A DNA stretch of 49,180 nt from Deltaproteobacteria bacterium (GTDB lineage Bacteria > Desulfobacterota > Binatia > Binatales > Binataceae), in NCBI GenBank assembly GCA_021827495.1, contig JAKAVN010000006.1:1-49180 (forward strand), in the 5' to 3' direction. Positions within the stretch are counted from its first letter, which is position 1. Each line of letters begins with the position of its first letter. This document shows positions 36,487 through 46,896 of the stretch, one piece after another. A model generated the notes under the pieces. It had not been told where the DNA came from, made no database searches, and was given only the letters and a program-made list of their open reading frames with translations. A program made the translations under genes and the position numbers.

Positions 36487-38541
36487 TCAACGCTGGATAT
36501 GGGTCCATTGGCCGCAGTCGCCGTAGGTGACGCCGTAGCGCTCGCGCATCAGTTCCTTGAATTCGGCCGTGGTGAGCAGCGGGCGCGAGTCGAAGAAGTC
36601 CGGGTACTCGGAGAGGAACCAGTTGGCGTCCTGGGTTATCTCGAGGCCCGGCGCGCCATTGACGATGAAGGTCGGCACGTCGGCCATGTGCGCGAGCCAC
36701 AGACTGACCTGGATGTGAAGCTTGTCGAAGAGCGCGCGGCCGATCTCCTCGTGGCCGTTGGCCAGCGCACCCGAGTTGCCGGCTTTGGCCGCCTCGTAGG
36801 CTTCGACCAGTTTGTCGCCCACCACGCCGTAGGTGATCAGCAGGCCGGAGAAATCGGGGTAGGCGTTGTACAGCGGCTCGTATTTGCCTTGCGGGGTGCG
36901 TCCTTTGAGCAGCCAGTTGACGCCCTCGGCGGGAGTCACGCGCTTGACGATGAAGTCGAGGCTGCGGTCGCGCTCCAGGAACACGTTGGCGGTGATCTGG
37001 CGCGGGCTGCGGTCGTAGAGCATGTGGTTCCAGTCGGGATCGTAGAACAGGCGCTCGGGAAAGTAGTCATGAGTGACGCGGCCGAGCTTGCCCGGATCGC
37101 CGGCGGCGCCGAAGTCGGCGCAGGCGTTCTCGAGCAGCGGAGCGTTCTCCGCCAGCACGAAGCGCAGGCCCGGGAAGCCGCCGGTGCGCGCGTAGCAGGC
37201 GCGCTCGGTCGGCCAGAAGACCCATCGATGGTCGCCGCCGGGGACGATTTCGACCCAGTCCTCCTGGCACAGGATGCCGACCTTGGGCATCAGTTCGTCG
37301 GCCATCCGGCGCGCGGCCGCGGGTGAATGCGCGCGCCCGAAGTCGGCTTCATAGCGGCGGCGCAGTTCGTCGCGGCGGTAATGCTCGTTCTGCTCGGCCC
37401 AAAACGTGCATGCGGTGGTCTTGCCGGTGCCGGTGGGGCCGGTGAAGGTGGTTACGGTGCCGCGGCTGTTTTCGACCGCAGTGCCGGCGTGGGCCGAGAT
37501 GATCCCGATGAGCGACATGATCGCCATCAGGGGCGAGAGCACGCCGCGGCTCTTGACCTCGCCATGATAGTCGGTGTTGACCGTCATCACGGTGACGCGC
37601 CCGCCCAGTTCGCTGAGCGGGCAGAAGAAGACGAAATTCGACGACACCACGCGCCTGCTCGCGGGATCGAACAGACGCGACTTGGCGAGCGTCGGCGGCA
37701 AGCCCAGCGCTTTCGCATGCTGGTGCTTGGCGCGCAGCCGCCCGAGCAAGCGGCGATACTCGGCTTCGTTGCGCGGTACGCCGGTGAGCGAGAGTATCTC
37801 GACGTTGGCGAGCTGGCGTCCGACCTTGCGGAAGCGTTGCCCGAGGTCGTCGCGCAGCTTGAGCATCGCCGGGTCGCGCGTGGCGAAGAAATTGAGCTGG
37901 CTGGTGCGGTAGAGGTAGGGGACGTTGCCGCGCTGTTCATAGCTGACGCCGGCGCACAGGAATTTCGAGACCATCGTCTTGCGCCCGTCGAGCGCTTCGA
38001 AGGCCTTTAGCCACGCCAGCACCTCGGCGCGATCGGCCTCGTGGTCCGCGCGATGAGTGCGCGTGACGAGGCGCTCGGCGCGTCCGGCGATAATCGTGTT
38101 GGCGGAGTTGATCACTGGTCCGCGCGTCGGATCGCTGTCGCCGGCGTCGTAGCGCAGGATCAGGTCGTTGCGGTCGTTGACCCCGACCTCGCTGAGGCCC
38201 GGCTTAAGCTTGATATAGAGTCCGTGGTCCGCGATGACGCGGCCCAGCGGCGTCTCGATTCCGGCGACGCTTTGCGGTGACTCCTTGGAGAGCGTCACCA
38301 GTTCGCTCGACAGCACGACGCTGCGCAACTCCCTGGACATATCGGAGTTGAACAGCCGTACGCGCCGGCCGAGGTCGATGAGAGTTGCCGCAGTGCCGTT
38401 GCCCGCGGAGAGCCGGGCGAGATCCAGCGCGCGCTCGTCGGCGGCCAGCACGCGGCCGTCGCGGTCGCGCCAGACCAGGTTGCGGTTCTTGACCGCCGCG
38501 GGCTTGATGAATTTACCGAGGTTGGGGGTTGTCGATTCCAT
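36487..38541 (-). CDS. Phosphoenolpyruvate carboxykinase-like P-loop protein, divergent
   Basis: TFTGPTGTGKTTACTFW kinase loop; ERACYARTGGFPGLRFVLAENAPLLENACADFG resembles the PEPCK region after the kinase-2 motif; other canonical PEPCK motifs not recognised. Confidence 0.6.
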   Translation of the reverse strand: MESTTPNLGKFIKPAAVKNRNLVWRDRDGRVLAADERALDLARLSAGNGTAATLIDLGRRVRLFNSDMSRELRSVVLSSELVTLSKESPQSVAGIETPLGRVIADHGLYIKLKPGLSEVGVNDRNDLILRYDAGDSDPTRGPVINSANTIIAGRAERLVTRTHRADHEADRAEVLAWLKAFEALDGRKTMVSKFLCAGVSYEQRGNVPYLYRTSQLNFFATRDPAMLKLRDDLGQRFRKVGRQLANVEILSLTGVPRNEAEYRRLLGRLRAKHQHAKALGLPPTLAKSRLFDPASRRVVSSNFVFFCPLSELGGRVTVMTVNTDYHGEVKSRGVLSPLMAIMSLIGIISAHAGTAVENSRGTVTTFTGPTGTGKTTACTFWAEQNEHYRRDELRRRYEADFGRAHSPAAARRMADELMPKVGILCQEDWVEIVPGGDHRWVFWPTERACYARTGGFPGLRFVLAENAPLLENACADFGAAGDPGKLGRVTHDYFPERLFYDPDWNHMLYDRSPRQITANVFLERDRSLDFIVKRVTPAEGVNWLLKGRTPQGKYEPLYNAYPDFSGLLITYGVVGDKLVEAYEAAKAGNSGALANGHEEIGRALFDKLHIQVSLWLAHMADVPTFIVNGAPGLEITQDANWFLSEYPDFFDSRPLLTTAEFKELMRERYGVTYGDCGQWTHIQR

Positions 38542-38728
38542 CGCTGCTCAACTTACGGGTTTAGCTTTGCGGGTTTAGCTCGGGATGCCCGGTGGGCGGT
38601 GGCGAGCCATCGATTTTTATGGGGAAAAAAGCCTACCATTACATTAGGTGAGCGCCAAGCCGAAGTCCCCTTGTATAAGGTTAACTTAGGGCAGCCGAGC
38701 GCATCTTCAATCGCGCCATCGCGATCGG

Positions 38729-39199
38729 CTAGACCAGCTCCAGCTTCGCCTCGGCGAAATCCTTGCCTGCGGCGTCCCATCGGTAGGCCGCCGCCCGCGC
38801 GAACCTGGCCGCGCGCACCGACACCACGATGTAGACCGTGTCGGGGTAGTCGGGTTCGTCGGGGTCGAACGAGCAGGCCTGTGCGCGGTCGGTCGCCGAG
38901 AAGTAGGCGTCATGATCGGGATGCGAATGATAAACGGCGCGCAGCCTTAGCCGGCGGCGGTCGATTTCCTTGAGCACTGCCAGATGCTCGCGCGGCTCCA
39001 TCAGGAAGGCCGTGCGCGCGTCGCGCGCGAAGGCAAGCGGATCCTCGGCGTGCTTGCGGTTCTGGATGTTGGTTATCGGACGGACTTCCTCGACGGCGTC
39101 GTCGCCGATAATGAAGCCGCAGCATTCGAAAGGGAATTCGCGCTCGGCCTGCGCGGCGATCTGATCGAAGGTGGCTTTGCGGATGGTGACGGAATTCAT
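38729..39199 (-). CDS. JAMM/MPN+ (Mov34-type) metallopeptidase
   Basis: PFECCGFIIGDD ... AVYHSHPDHDAYFSATD (E + HxHPx7Sx2D motif). Confidence 0.88.
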   Translation of the reverse strand: MNSVTIRKATFDQIAAQAEREFPFECCGFIIGDDAVEEVRPITNIQNRKHAEDPLAFARDARTAFLMEPREHLAVLKEIDRRRLRLRAVYHSHPDHDAYFSATDRAQACSFDPDEPDYPDTVYIVVSVRAARFARAAAYRWDAAGKDFAEAKLELV

Positions 39200-39358
39200 G
39201 GATTTTCGCCGCGCGCCGGCTTTTGTGCGCGCGCCGGGATCGACTCCTTGGGGAGAACTTAGCCGCTCGGCCACGCCGCCACAACGGCGCCGCGCGCGCC
39301 AGACGCGGCGCCGCGGGGCGGCTTGCCCGCGGCGCGCCTGCGCTGTAGGAAGTAGCCC

Positions 39359-40204
39359 ATGGAACGCACGGCGATTCGTCTTGGCGGCGTGGAGCTCAGC
39401 TCCTCGGTCATGAACGCTGCGGGGCCGCACTCGGCCGAGCGCGGCGAGCTCTACGAACTCGGCGCGCGGCACCAGGGCGCTCTGGTGTTCAAGTCGTGCA
39501 ACAGCGCGGGGCTCGAGACGCCCGAGAATTTGAAGAACCGCGGCGTCCAGCATTTCGCCGCGATCGCGCGCGCGCTGGCGCCGCGCGATAAAGTGATCAT
39601 CGCCAGCGTGGTCGGCAACACGGAGGACGAGATCGTCCAGGTCGCGGGCATCCTCGACCGCGCCGGGGTCAAAATCGTCGAGCTCAACCTCGCCGACGAC
39701 TACGTGATGAACTCGGTCGCGCCGTTTGCCTCCTACCAACGGCTCAAGGTGCTGGTCGGGCGCGTGCGCGGCGAGATCGGCGCGGTGCTCGCGATCAAGC
39801 TGCCGCCCAAGCCGGGCACGATCGAGGCCCAGGCGCTCGCGGAACTGCTCAAGGAGATGGGCGTGGGCGTCGTGGTATGCGCCAACGACCTGCCCAAGGA
39901 TCTGGAGATCGACCCCGCCACCGGCCGCATCAAGGGCGGCGCGCGCCCGCTCTCGCAGGCGCATGCATTCTGGCGCCTCGGCGGCGGCGTTTACGACGTG
40001 GTGGCGGTGGGGGGAATTAACAGCGGGCGCGACGCCTACGTCGCGCATCTCACCGCCGCCAAGGCGGTCGCCGTCGGCTCGGCCCTGATCAAAGAAGGCG
40101 CGGGCGCCCTCGGCCGCATCGATCGCGAACTGGATGGGATGCTGGCGGAGAACGGCAAGCGCTCGGTGAACGAGATCATCGGCCAGGCGCGCTTCGAGAG
40201 CTAG
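39359..40204 (+). CDS. Dihydroorotate dehydrogenase-like flavoprotein
   Basis: IRLGGVELSSSVMNAAGPHS, VIIASVVGNTEDEIVQVAGILDRAGVKIVELNLADDYV, YDVVAVGGINSGRDAYVAHLTAAKAVAVGSALIKEG. Confidence 0.8.
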   Translation: MERTAIRLGGVELSSSVMNAAGPHSAERGELYELGARHQGALVFKSCNSAGLETPENLKNRGVQHFAAIARALAPRDKVIIASVVGNTEDEIVQVAGILDRAGVKIVELNLADDYVMNSVAPFASYQRLKVLVGRVRGEIGAVLAIKLPPKPGTIEAQALAELLKEMGVGVVVCANDLPKDLEIDPATGRIKGGARPLSQAHAFWRLGGGVYDVVAVGGINSGRDAYVAHLTAAKAVAVGSALIKEGAGALGRIDRELDGMLAENGKRSVNEIIGQARFES

Positions 40205-40316
40205 CCGCCGGAGCGCCGCGCTTGCGCAGAGCCTACTTGCTCCGTTTCTTGCGGCTCTGGTAGGGTCGGCGGACGGCCGCGCTCGCAATGCCCGGCCGCC
40301 TCAGCACAGGTTTACA

Positions 40317-40394
40317 GTCCCCGTCGTCTAGCTCGGCCTAGGACACCGGCCTTTCACGTCGGTAACACGGGTTCAAATCCCGTCGGGGACGCCA
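40317..40394 (+). tRNA. tRNA-Glu (anticodon TTC), CCA encoded
   Basis: Acceptor GTCCCCG/CGGGGAC, anticodon arm CCGGC-CTTTCAC-GTCGG, T-arm ACGGGTTCAAATCCCGT, terminal GCCA. Confidence 0.95.
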
Positions 40395-40408
40395 ACAATT
40401 GTTTGGCG

Positions 40409-40507
40409 CTCTACGCGGCGGCGGATCCGCCCGGTGCCAAATGGGTGCCATTTTCGATTTCTATGACGACGTGATGATCACGCCCAAGCCTCTTGGTGGC
40501 CACTCCG
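40409..40507 (-). pseudogene. Possible 3' remnant of a site-specific integrase (tentative)
   Basis: Minus-strand frame VATKRLGRDHHVVIEIENGTHLAPGGSAAA-stop, ending beside the tRNA 3' end; resemblance to integrase C-terminal tails is by impression only. Confidence 0.3.
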
Positions 40508-40509
40508 AC

Positions 40510-40696
40510 CATTCCGGGCCATCAGGATGACGTTGGGGATGTAGCGGTCTTCCTGCTGGTGATGCTCGCTGAACAGGCAGCTATCGAAACCGCTCTCTTC
40601 CGCAACTTGCGCCTCGACGATCGCCTCACGCAGCACTCCACCGATATTGGTGCCGCGCGGCAAATCCTGGGTGCACGGAAAATATCCGCCCTTCAT
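40510..40696 (-). pseudogene. Truncated LLM-class (luciferase-like) flavin oxidoreductase N-terminal fragment
   Basis: REAIVEAQVAEESGFDSCLFSEHHQQEDRYIPNVILMA resembles the bacterial luciferase-like N-terminus, then resemblance stops. Confidence 0.65.
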
Positions 40697-40834
40697 GAAC
40701 TTTTCCTTCGGGATGTTGAATTACAGTTGAGTACCCCGGTGCGTCCTGAATTCCCCAGACCTCAGTCGAGTAATTGAGGTTCGGGACAAATGTCAAACGA
40801 GCGGCGCCGTCGGCGCGGCGCGATGCGCCGCGCG

Positions 40835-41740
40835 TCAGGACGGCTTGGCTGTGCCGCCGAAGGGCGTCTGGCGCAGATGCGTGCGCAGTTCTTCGACGGT
40901 CGAGTTGGCGAGCTGGCGTGCCGCGCGCCTGGTTTCGGCCCCCATCCTTGCCAGCCGCTGAAGCGTGCGCCGTGCGCGCTGCGCGTTTCGGATCGCCCGC
41001 TGGCCCATCGGATCGAACCGGCAGGCCGGTGCCTCGTCACCGTCGTTGAGCAGCCCGTCGATCGCCGAGCACGACGCGGAGCAGAAGACCTCGAGGTGCT
41101 GGCGGTCCGCGGCTTTGATCCGGCCGATCGCATGAATCACCCGGTGCCACTCGCGAATCCGGCGCAGCCCGCCCTCGAAGATGCGCTTTTGTGCGCGGAA
41201 GGGCAGCAGCGGAGAGTCGATTTGGCGGCTGAGTGTCGCGTCGAGCGCGCTGAAGTCGATAGCCATCAGCTTCAGCAGGGTGTCGCGGTGCGATGCGTCC
41301 AGCATCGAGTCGAAGCGCGCCTCGCTCAGGATATGGCTGGCGATCGCGGAGTTAAACCGCTCGATCCAGCGCACCGGCAGATAGAAGTTGTGCGCGACCA
41401 CGTCGGCCCCCAGATGGGCTAGGTAGCCAAGCGCGAAGGCCTGCTCCTCGCTGCCGCGCGCGGCGCTGAGCAGCCCGAAGCCAGTCGCCCAGTTGTGCGA
41501 ATGGCGGCGCAGCCGGCTCTGCAAGCGGCGGCCCTGCACGATGTCGGGCGCCAGCGAACCGTACAGGAACGCGTCGGGCATCGAGAGTAAGATGGCTTGA
41601 AGCGGCTGTTCGAGGGTGCTAACGCTCGCAAGCACTTGCACCCCGAGGGCGATATGGGCGACCGGGCCCCAGGCGAAAGCCGGCGCCGCGCTGAGCGCGA
41701 TGAAGCCGATTACGAAGGCGATCACACCCGCAATGATCAT
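40835..41740 (-). CDS. Zinc-dependent phospholipase C family protein, exported
   Basis: Signal peptide; FAWGPVAHIALG, AFLYGSLAPDIVQG, FALGYLAHLGADVVAHNFYLP. Confidence 0.85.
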   Translation of the reverse strand: MIIAGVIAFVIGFIALSAAPAFAWGPVAHIALGVQVLASVSTLEQPLQAILLSMPDAFLYGSLAPDIVQGRRLQSRLRRHSHNWATGFGLLSAARGSEEQAFALGYLAHLGADVVAHNFYLPVRWIERFNSAIASHILSEARFDSMLDASHRDTLLKLMAIDFSALDATLSRQIDSPLLPFRAQKRIFEGGLRRIREWHRVIHAIGRIKAADRQHLEVFCSASCSAIDGLLNDGDEAPACRFDPMGQRAIRNAQRARRTLQRLARMGAETRRAARQLANSTVEELRTHLRQTPFGGTAKPS

Positions 41741-41781
41741 AACCGCGCCCGCCTTTGCGGCCGGGCCGCTGGCTTGATGTT

Positions 41782-42534
41782 ATGAGCCGCGACCCGGCTC
41801 CGCCAGAGCGCCCGCGCCGCCTGCTGCTCGACTCGATTCGCGATTACCTGGGGCAACTCGCCGAGGAGGGACTGGCGGGGCTGCCCGCCCCGGCGCCCGC
41901 GCGCCTGGCGCCGGCGCCGCTCGAGTTGCTCTCGCGTTATCCGGGTCTGGAGCAGACCGCGACGCTGGAGGAGCTCAGCGTGTTCATCGGCGATTGCAGG
42001 CGCTGCAAACTCGCTCCGCTGCGCACCCACCTGGTGTTCGGCGTCGGCAACCCCCAGGCCGACCTGATGTTCGTCGGCGAGGCGCCCGGCGCCGACGAGG
42101 ACGCGCGCGGCGAGCCGTTCGTCGGCCGCGCCGGCCAGTTGCTGACCGACATCATCGAGCGCGGGATGGGGCTTCGCCGCGCCGAGGTCTACATCTGCAA
42201 CGTCATCAAGTGCCGCCCGCCCGACAATCGCAACCCCGAGCCCGACGAGGTCGCCGCGTGCGAGCCGTTCCTGATGCGCCAGATCGACCTCGTGCGTCCG
42301 CGCGCGATCGTCGCGCTCGGCACCTTTGCGGTGCAGGCGTTGCTCAAGGTCAAGACGCCGATAGGCCGGCTGCGCGGCAACTGGCAGGAGGTGCGCGGCG
42401 TCAAGCTGATGCCGACGTTCCATCCGGCCTACCTGCTGCGCAGTCCGGGCGAAAAGCGGCTAGTATGGCAGGATATCCAGGAAGTGATGAAGCTGCTTGG
42501 GCTGGCGATACCTGCGCGCGGTCGCGCACCGTGA
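41782..42534 (+). CDS. Uracil-DNA glycosylase, Fe-S family (family 4/5 type)
   Basis: [89 protein letters not shown]. Confidence 0.95.
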   Translation: MSRDPAPPERPRRLLLDSIRDYLGQLAEEGLAGLPAPAPARLAPAPLELLSRYPGLEQTATLEELSVFIGDCRRCKLAPLRTHLVFGVGNPQADLMFVGEAPGADEDARGEPFVGRAGQLLTDIIERGMGLRRAEVYICNVIKCRPPDNRNPEPDEVAACEPFLMRQIDLVRPRAIVALGTFAVQALLKVKTPIGRLRGNWQEVRGVKLMPTFHPAYLLRSPGEKRLVWQDIQEVMKLLGLAIPARGRAP

Positions 42535-43928
42535 GACGGCGCGGCGCGAACAGCGCGCTTGCGGCGCGGGCGTTGGCGATGCTGTGCGCGCTGGCGCTCG
42601 GCGGTCTTGCGGGCGCTGCCACAGAACACGGCAGCGGCGCGTCTCATGCGAACGCCGCGCCGCGGGCCAACCCGACGGCCACGCCCGCGGCGGTTTCCGC
42701 CGCGGCGGCGCCGTGGGTCGTTCTGTTAAAGGTCGACGGCTCGATCAACCCCGCCGTCGCCGCGTTTATAGAGGACGGGATTAACCACGCCAGCGCGCAG
42801 CACGCCGCCGCGCTGGTGATCGAGCTCGATACGCCCGGCGGCTTGCTCAGCTCCGCCCAGCGCATCGTCAAGGACCTGCTCAACGCGCCGCTCCCAACCA
42901 TCGTCTACGTGTCGCCCTCAGGCGCCAGCGCCGCTTCGGCCGGGACCTTCGTCACCGAGGCCGCGGCCATCGCTGCGATGGCGCCGGGAACCACCATCGG
43001 CGCGGCCCATCCGGTGGGCGAGGGAGACACCGAGATCAAGGGTGTGGTGGGCAAGAAGATTGAAAACTTCACCGCCTCATTCGCCGGCAGCATCGCGCGC
43101 GAGCGCGGCCGCAACCAGCAATGGATCGAGCAAGCGGTCAGGGAAAGCTCCGCCATCAGCGAAGAAGAGGCGCTCAAGCGCCAGGTGATCGACATTGTCG
43201 CGCCCAACCTGCACAACCTCCTGGTCCAGGCTTCTGGGCGCGAGGTCAAGGTTGGCGGCCGCACGGTCAGGCTCGCGCTCGCCGACGCCACGATTCATCG
43301 CTTGCGGATGACGCCTGGACAGGGCCTGCTCAACGTGCTGGCCGATCCGAACCTGGTCTACCTGCTGATGCTGGCCGGGATCGTCGGGATCTATTTCGAA
43401 TTCGGCCATCCGGGTTTCTACCTGCCGGGCGTGGTCGGCGCGATTTGCCTGTTGCTCGCGCTCGGCTCGTTCGAGGTCCTGCCGATCAACCTGACCGGCT
43501 TCCTGCTCCTGCTGCTGGGGATTGGGCTGCTGATCGCCGAAGTCTTCGTCACCAGCTACGGCGTGCTCGGCACCGGCGGAGTGGTCGCTTTTGTAATTGG
43601 CTCGCTGTTTCTGATCGACAGCGCGCAAACCAACCTCGAGGTGAACCGCGGCATGATCGCTGGCGCGGCGGTCGCGATGAGCGCGATCATCCTGGGCCTG
43701 GGCTGGATCGTCTTGCGCGAGCGGCATCGGCGGCCCACGACCGGCCGCGAAGGACTGGTCGGCGAAGTCGGCGAGGTGCGCGAGGCGATCGCGGCGGGCG
43801 CGCCGGGGCGGGTCTTCGTGCACGGCGAGCATTGGCGCGCGGTGAGCAACGAGGCGCTGGGCGTGGGCGCGCGGGCGCGCGTGATCGCGGTGCGCGGGCT
43901 CGAGATCGAAGTGCGGCGCGAAGCCTAG
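42531..43928 (+). CDS. NfeD family membrane-bound ClpP-class serine protease
   Basis: VIELDTPGGLLSSAQRIVKDLLNAPLPTIVYVSPSGASAASAGTFV ... TGREGLVGEVGEVREAI; GTG start overlapping UDG stop. Confidence 0.93.
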   Translation: MRRRGANSALAARALAMLCALALGGLAGAATEHGSGASHANAAPRANPTATPAAVSAAAAPWVVLLKVDGSINPAVAAFIEDGINHASAQHAAALVIELDTPGGLLSSAQRIVKDLLNAPLPTIVYVSPSGASAASAGTFVTEAAAIAAMAPGTTIGAAHPVGEGDTEIKGVVGKKIENFTASFAGSIARERGRNQQWIEQAVRESSAISEEEALKRQVIDIVAPNLHNLLVQASGREVKVGGRTVRLALADATIHRLRMTPGQGLLNVLADPNLVYLLMLAGIVGIYFEFGHPGFYLPGVVGAICLLLALGSFEVLPINLTGFLLLLLGIGLLIAEVFVTSYGVLGTGGVVAFVIGSLFLIDSAQTNLEVNRGMIAGAAVAMSAIILGLGWIVLRERHRRPTTGREGLVGEVGEVREAIAAGAPGRVFVHGEHWRAVSNEALGVGARARVIAVRGLEIEVRREA

Positions 43929-43997
43929 CGCGATTATTGTGCAAAACTTTGCCAAGCGGCGGGCGGCGGCGCCCGCGAATCGAACGTGGGGAGGCCT

Positions 43998-44777
43998 ATG
44001 GCACCGGCAATCGGAGTAATCATAGTGATTGGCGTGCTGATCGTGCTGAGCGGGCTCAAAGTGCTCAACGAGTACGAGCGCGCGGTGGTCTTCCGCCTCG
44101 GCCGGCTTACCCCCTTCCGGGGGCCGGGCGTGATCTACGTCATCCCGATCCTGGAGCGCGCGGTGCGGATCGATCTGCGCACGGTAACCCTCGACATCGC
44201 GCCCCAGGACGTGATCACCCGCGACAACGTCACCATCAAAGTCAGCGCGGTGCTCTACTTCCGCGTGCTCGACCCGTCACGCGCCGTGACCGAAGTGGCC
44301 AATTACCTTTTCGCCACCACCCAACTGGCGCAGACCACGCTGCGTTCGGTCGGCGGCCAGACCGAACTCGACGAACTGCTGGCCCAGCGCGACAAGCTCA
44401 ACGCGCGCATCCAGGAGGTGGTCGACGCGCAGACCGAGCCGTGGGGCGTCAAGGTCACGCTGGTCGAGCTCAAGAACATCGACCTGCCGCAGGACATGCA
44501 ACGCGCGATCGCGGCCCAGGCCGAGGCCGAACGCGAGCGGCGCGCCAAGGTGATCGCGGCGGAGGGCGAATTCCAGGCCGCGCAGCGCCTCGCCGAGGCC
44601 GCCGAGATCATGAGCAAGAGCCCGATCACGCTTCAGCTCCGCTACCTGCAGACGCTCAAGGAGATCGCGGCCGAGAACAATTCGACCACGGTTTTTCCAA
44701 TTCCGATCGATCTGTTCGAGCCGTTCCTGAACTGGCGCCGTTCCAAGACTTCCGATGATGGCGGCACGAAATCCTGA
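43998..44777 (+). CDS. Slipin/stomatin-like SPFH protein
   Basis: [71 protein letters not shown]. Confidence 0.95.
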   Translation: MAPAIGVIIVIGVLIVLSGLKVLNEYERAVVFRLGRLTPFRGPGVIYVIPILERAVRIDLRTVTLDIAPQDVITRDNVTIKVSAVLYFRVLDPSRAVTEVANYLFATTQLAQTTLRSVGGQTELDELLAQRDKLNARIQEVVDAQTEPWGVKVTLVELKNIDLPQDMQRAIAAQAEAERERRAKVIAAEGEFQAAQRLAEAAEIMSKSPITLQLRYLQTLKEIAAENNSTTVFPIPIDLFEPFLNWRRSKTSDDGGTKS

Positions 44778-44814
44778 TCGGCAATCCTCACTGCCTTGGG
44801 GCCGTAAGTTTGCG

Positions 44815-45390
44815 ATGGGTACGCTAATAATGATTCGCCACGGTGAGAGCGAGGGCAATCGCGAGCGCCGCTTTACCACCACACCCGACGCGCCGCTGAC
44901 CGATTTGGGGCGCGAGCAGGCGGCCCAGGCCGCGCGCCAGATCGCGCGGCGCTTCCGTCCGCAGTTGGTCATCACCAGCCCCTATGCGCGGGCGCGCGAG
45001 ACCGGCGCGATAATCGCCGCCGCGCTGCGCTTGCCGGTCGAGGTCGAGCACGGGCTCTACGAGCGCCATTTCGGCTACTTGAGAGGGCAGCCCTACGACG
45101 CGGTGCGCGACGATCCGGCGTTCGAAACCGAGAAGGCCTGGCTATGGCGGCCCGAAGGCGGCGAAAGCTACGAGGACGTTCGCGTGCGCGTGGCGCCCAT
45201 CATCGAGCGGCTGGCCGTGCGCGCCGCTGAGGGCGAAGTGGCCGTGGTCAGCCACGGCGGCGTGATGCTGACGTGCTGGGCGCACGTGGTCGGGCACTGG
45301 GAAGACGCGCAGGTGCCGCCCAACTGCGGAATAGTGCTGTACGAATACGAAAACGGCCGCTTTCATCGCCCGCGGAATATCGAGGATTAA
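44815..45390 (+). CDS. Histidine phosphatase family protein
   Basis: LIMIRHGESEGNRERRF, VVSHGGVMLTCW. Confidence 0.93.
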   Translation: MGTLIMIRHGESEGNRERRFTTTPDAPLTDLGREQAAQAARQIARRFRPQLVITSPYARARETGAIIAAALRLPVEVEHGLYERHFGYLRGQPYDAVRDDPAFETEKAWLWRPEGGESYEDVRVRVAPIIERLAVRAAEGEVAVVSHGGVMLTCWAHVVGHWEDAQVPPNCGIVLYEYENGRFHRPRNIED

Positions 45391-45417
45391 ACCGGCGGCG
45401 CGGGCGCAACGGTCCGG

Positions 45418-46128
45418 TCAATCGTTGGACAACAGGCGGGCTAGCAGCGGCGTCGCCGGCGCGGCGATGAGTTCGGGCCACGTACCCTCCTGCGCTACGC
45501 GGCCGCCCTCGATAGCCGCCGCGCGGGTGCAGAGCTTTTCGAGAATGTCGGCGCGATGGTCGACGGCGATCAGGGTGAAGCCGAGTTCACGATGCCATTG
45601 AAGGATCGCGTCGACGAGTTCGCCGATGGTGGGGCGGTCCAGGGCGGTGAACGGCTCGTCGAGCAGCACCAGCGGCGGACGGCGCGCGAGCATCCGCGCC
45701 AAGGCGACCCGGCGCGCCTGGCCGCCGGAAATCCGCCGCGCCGATTCGTTCCATAACGGGCCCAGTTCGAGCCGCTGCTTGAGTTCCTCGACCCATTGGC
45801 GCGCGCCGTTGCGTTCGTGCGCGCGCAAGCCGAAGCAGACGTTGTCGGCAACGCTCAGATGCGGGAAAAGCGAATCGCTCTGCGTCAGGTACGCGAGCGG
45901 GCGCCGGTACAGCGGCAGGCCCGGCGGAAAGAAGACGGTGTCGCCAAAGCGAATCCGCCCGGCGTCGGGATTTTCGATTCCCGCCAGGCACGACAGCACC
46001 GTGCTCTTGCCCGCGCCCGAGGCGCCGAACAGCGCGAGCCGTGCTCCCTGCGCCAGGCGCAGGCGGACGTCCACGGTAAAGGCGCGCCGCCCCTTCACGA
46101 TATGCGCATCAAGCACCGGCATTGTCAT
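45418..46128 (-). CDS. Molybdate/tungstate-type ABC transporter ATP-binding protein
   Basis: LFGASGAGKSTVLSCLAG, RISGGQARRVALARMLARRPPLVLLDEPFTALD. Confidence 0.9.
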   Translation of the reverse strand: MTMPVLDAHIVKGRRAFTVDVRLRLAQGARLALFGASGAGKSTVLSCLAGIENPDAGRIRFGDTVFFPPGLPLYRRPLAYLTQSDSLFPHLSVADNVCFGLRAHERNGARQWVEELKQRLELGPLWNESARRISGGQARRVALARMLARRPPLVLLDEPFTALDRPTIGELVDAILQWHRELGFTLIAVDHRADILEKLCTRAAAIEGGRVAQEGTWPELIAAPATPLLARLLSND

Positions 46129-46885
46129 AGCGCCTTTGGGCGAGCAAATGGATCACCCACGGCAGCGGCAGCGCGGTGAGCAGGAACACCACCAGCAACG
46201 GCATCACCGCCGGCATCCCGGCGTCCTGCAGATTAATCCACATCTGCACCGGCATCCCGCTCGGATAATAGGCGGTGACGATGACCGCGCCGAACTCTCC
46301 CAGTGCGCGCACCCAGGCCAGGCTCAACGCCGCGGCAAACCCCAAGCGCGCGAGCGGAAAGGTCACGCGGCGAAATACCTCCCATGGCCGCAACCCGAGC
46401 AGCGCCGCCATCCGTTCGAGATCGCCGGGTACGGCGGCCAGCGCGGCGCGGGCGGCCACGATGTAGTAGCCGATGCTGACGTAGACCTGCGTCGCGGTGA
46501 AGGCGAGTGGGCTGTTGCTGGTCGGCAGTCCCATCCGCAGTAGCCAGGCGCCCGCCGCCGTCGTGGGACCGAAGGCGAGCGAGAGCAGGATCCCTAACGC
46601 GAGCGGCGGCATCAGCACCGAGATAAGGACCGCCGCCTCCCACGCGATCCGGTCGCGGCCCGTATGGCGCGCCAGGTACCACGCGACCGGCGTGCCCAGG
46701 ACCACGTCAAACAGCAGCGCGACTCCAGTAAGGATCAGCGAGACGCGCACGGCCGAGGCCGTGGAGCCGGGAATACTCCCGTCCCATTGCCAATGGCCAA
46801 CCGGAGCGCGCAGGCCAAGCAGCGGATAGAGCAGCGCCAGCGTGAACGCGAGCATGCCCATCCGGGCCCACCAGACCGATCTCAC
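46109..46885 (-). CDS. Molybdate/tungstate-type ABC transporter permease
   Basis: Multi-TM; ARAALAAVPGDLERMAALLGLRPWEVFRRVTFPLARLGFAAALSLAWVRALGEFGAVIV (EAA loop). Confidence 0.9.
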   Translation of the reverse strand: MRSVWWARMGMLAFTLALLYPLLGLRAPVGHWQWDGSIPGSTASAVRVSLILTGVALLFDVVLGTPVAWYLARHTGRDRIAWEAAVLISVLMPPLALGILLSLAFGPTTAAGAWLLRMGLPTSNSPLAFTATQVYVSIGYYIVAARAALAAVPGDLERMAALLGLRPWEVFRRVTFPLARLGFAAALSLAWVRALGEFGAVIVTAYYPSGMPVQMWINLQDAGMPAVMPLLVVFLLTALPLPWVIHLLAQRRYDNAGA

Positions 46886-46896
46886 GGCGGTTTATA

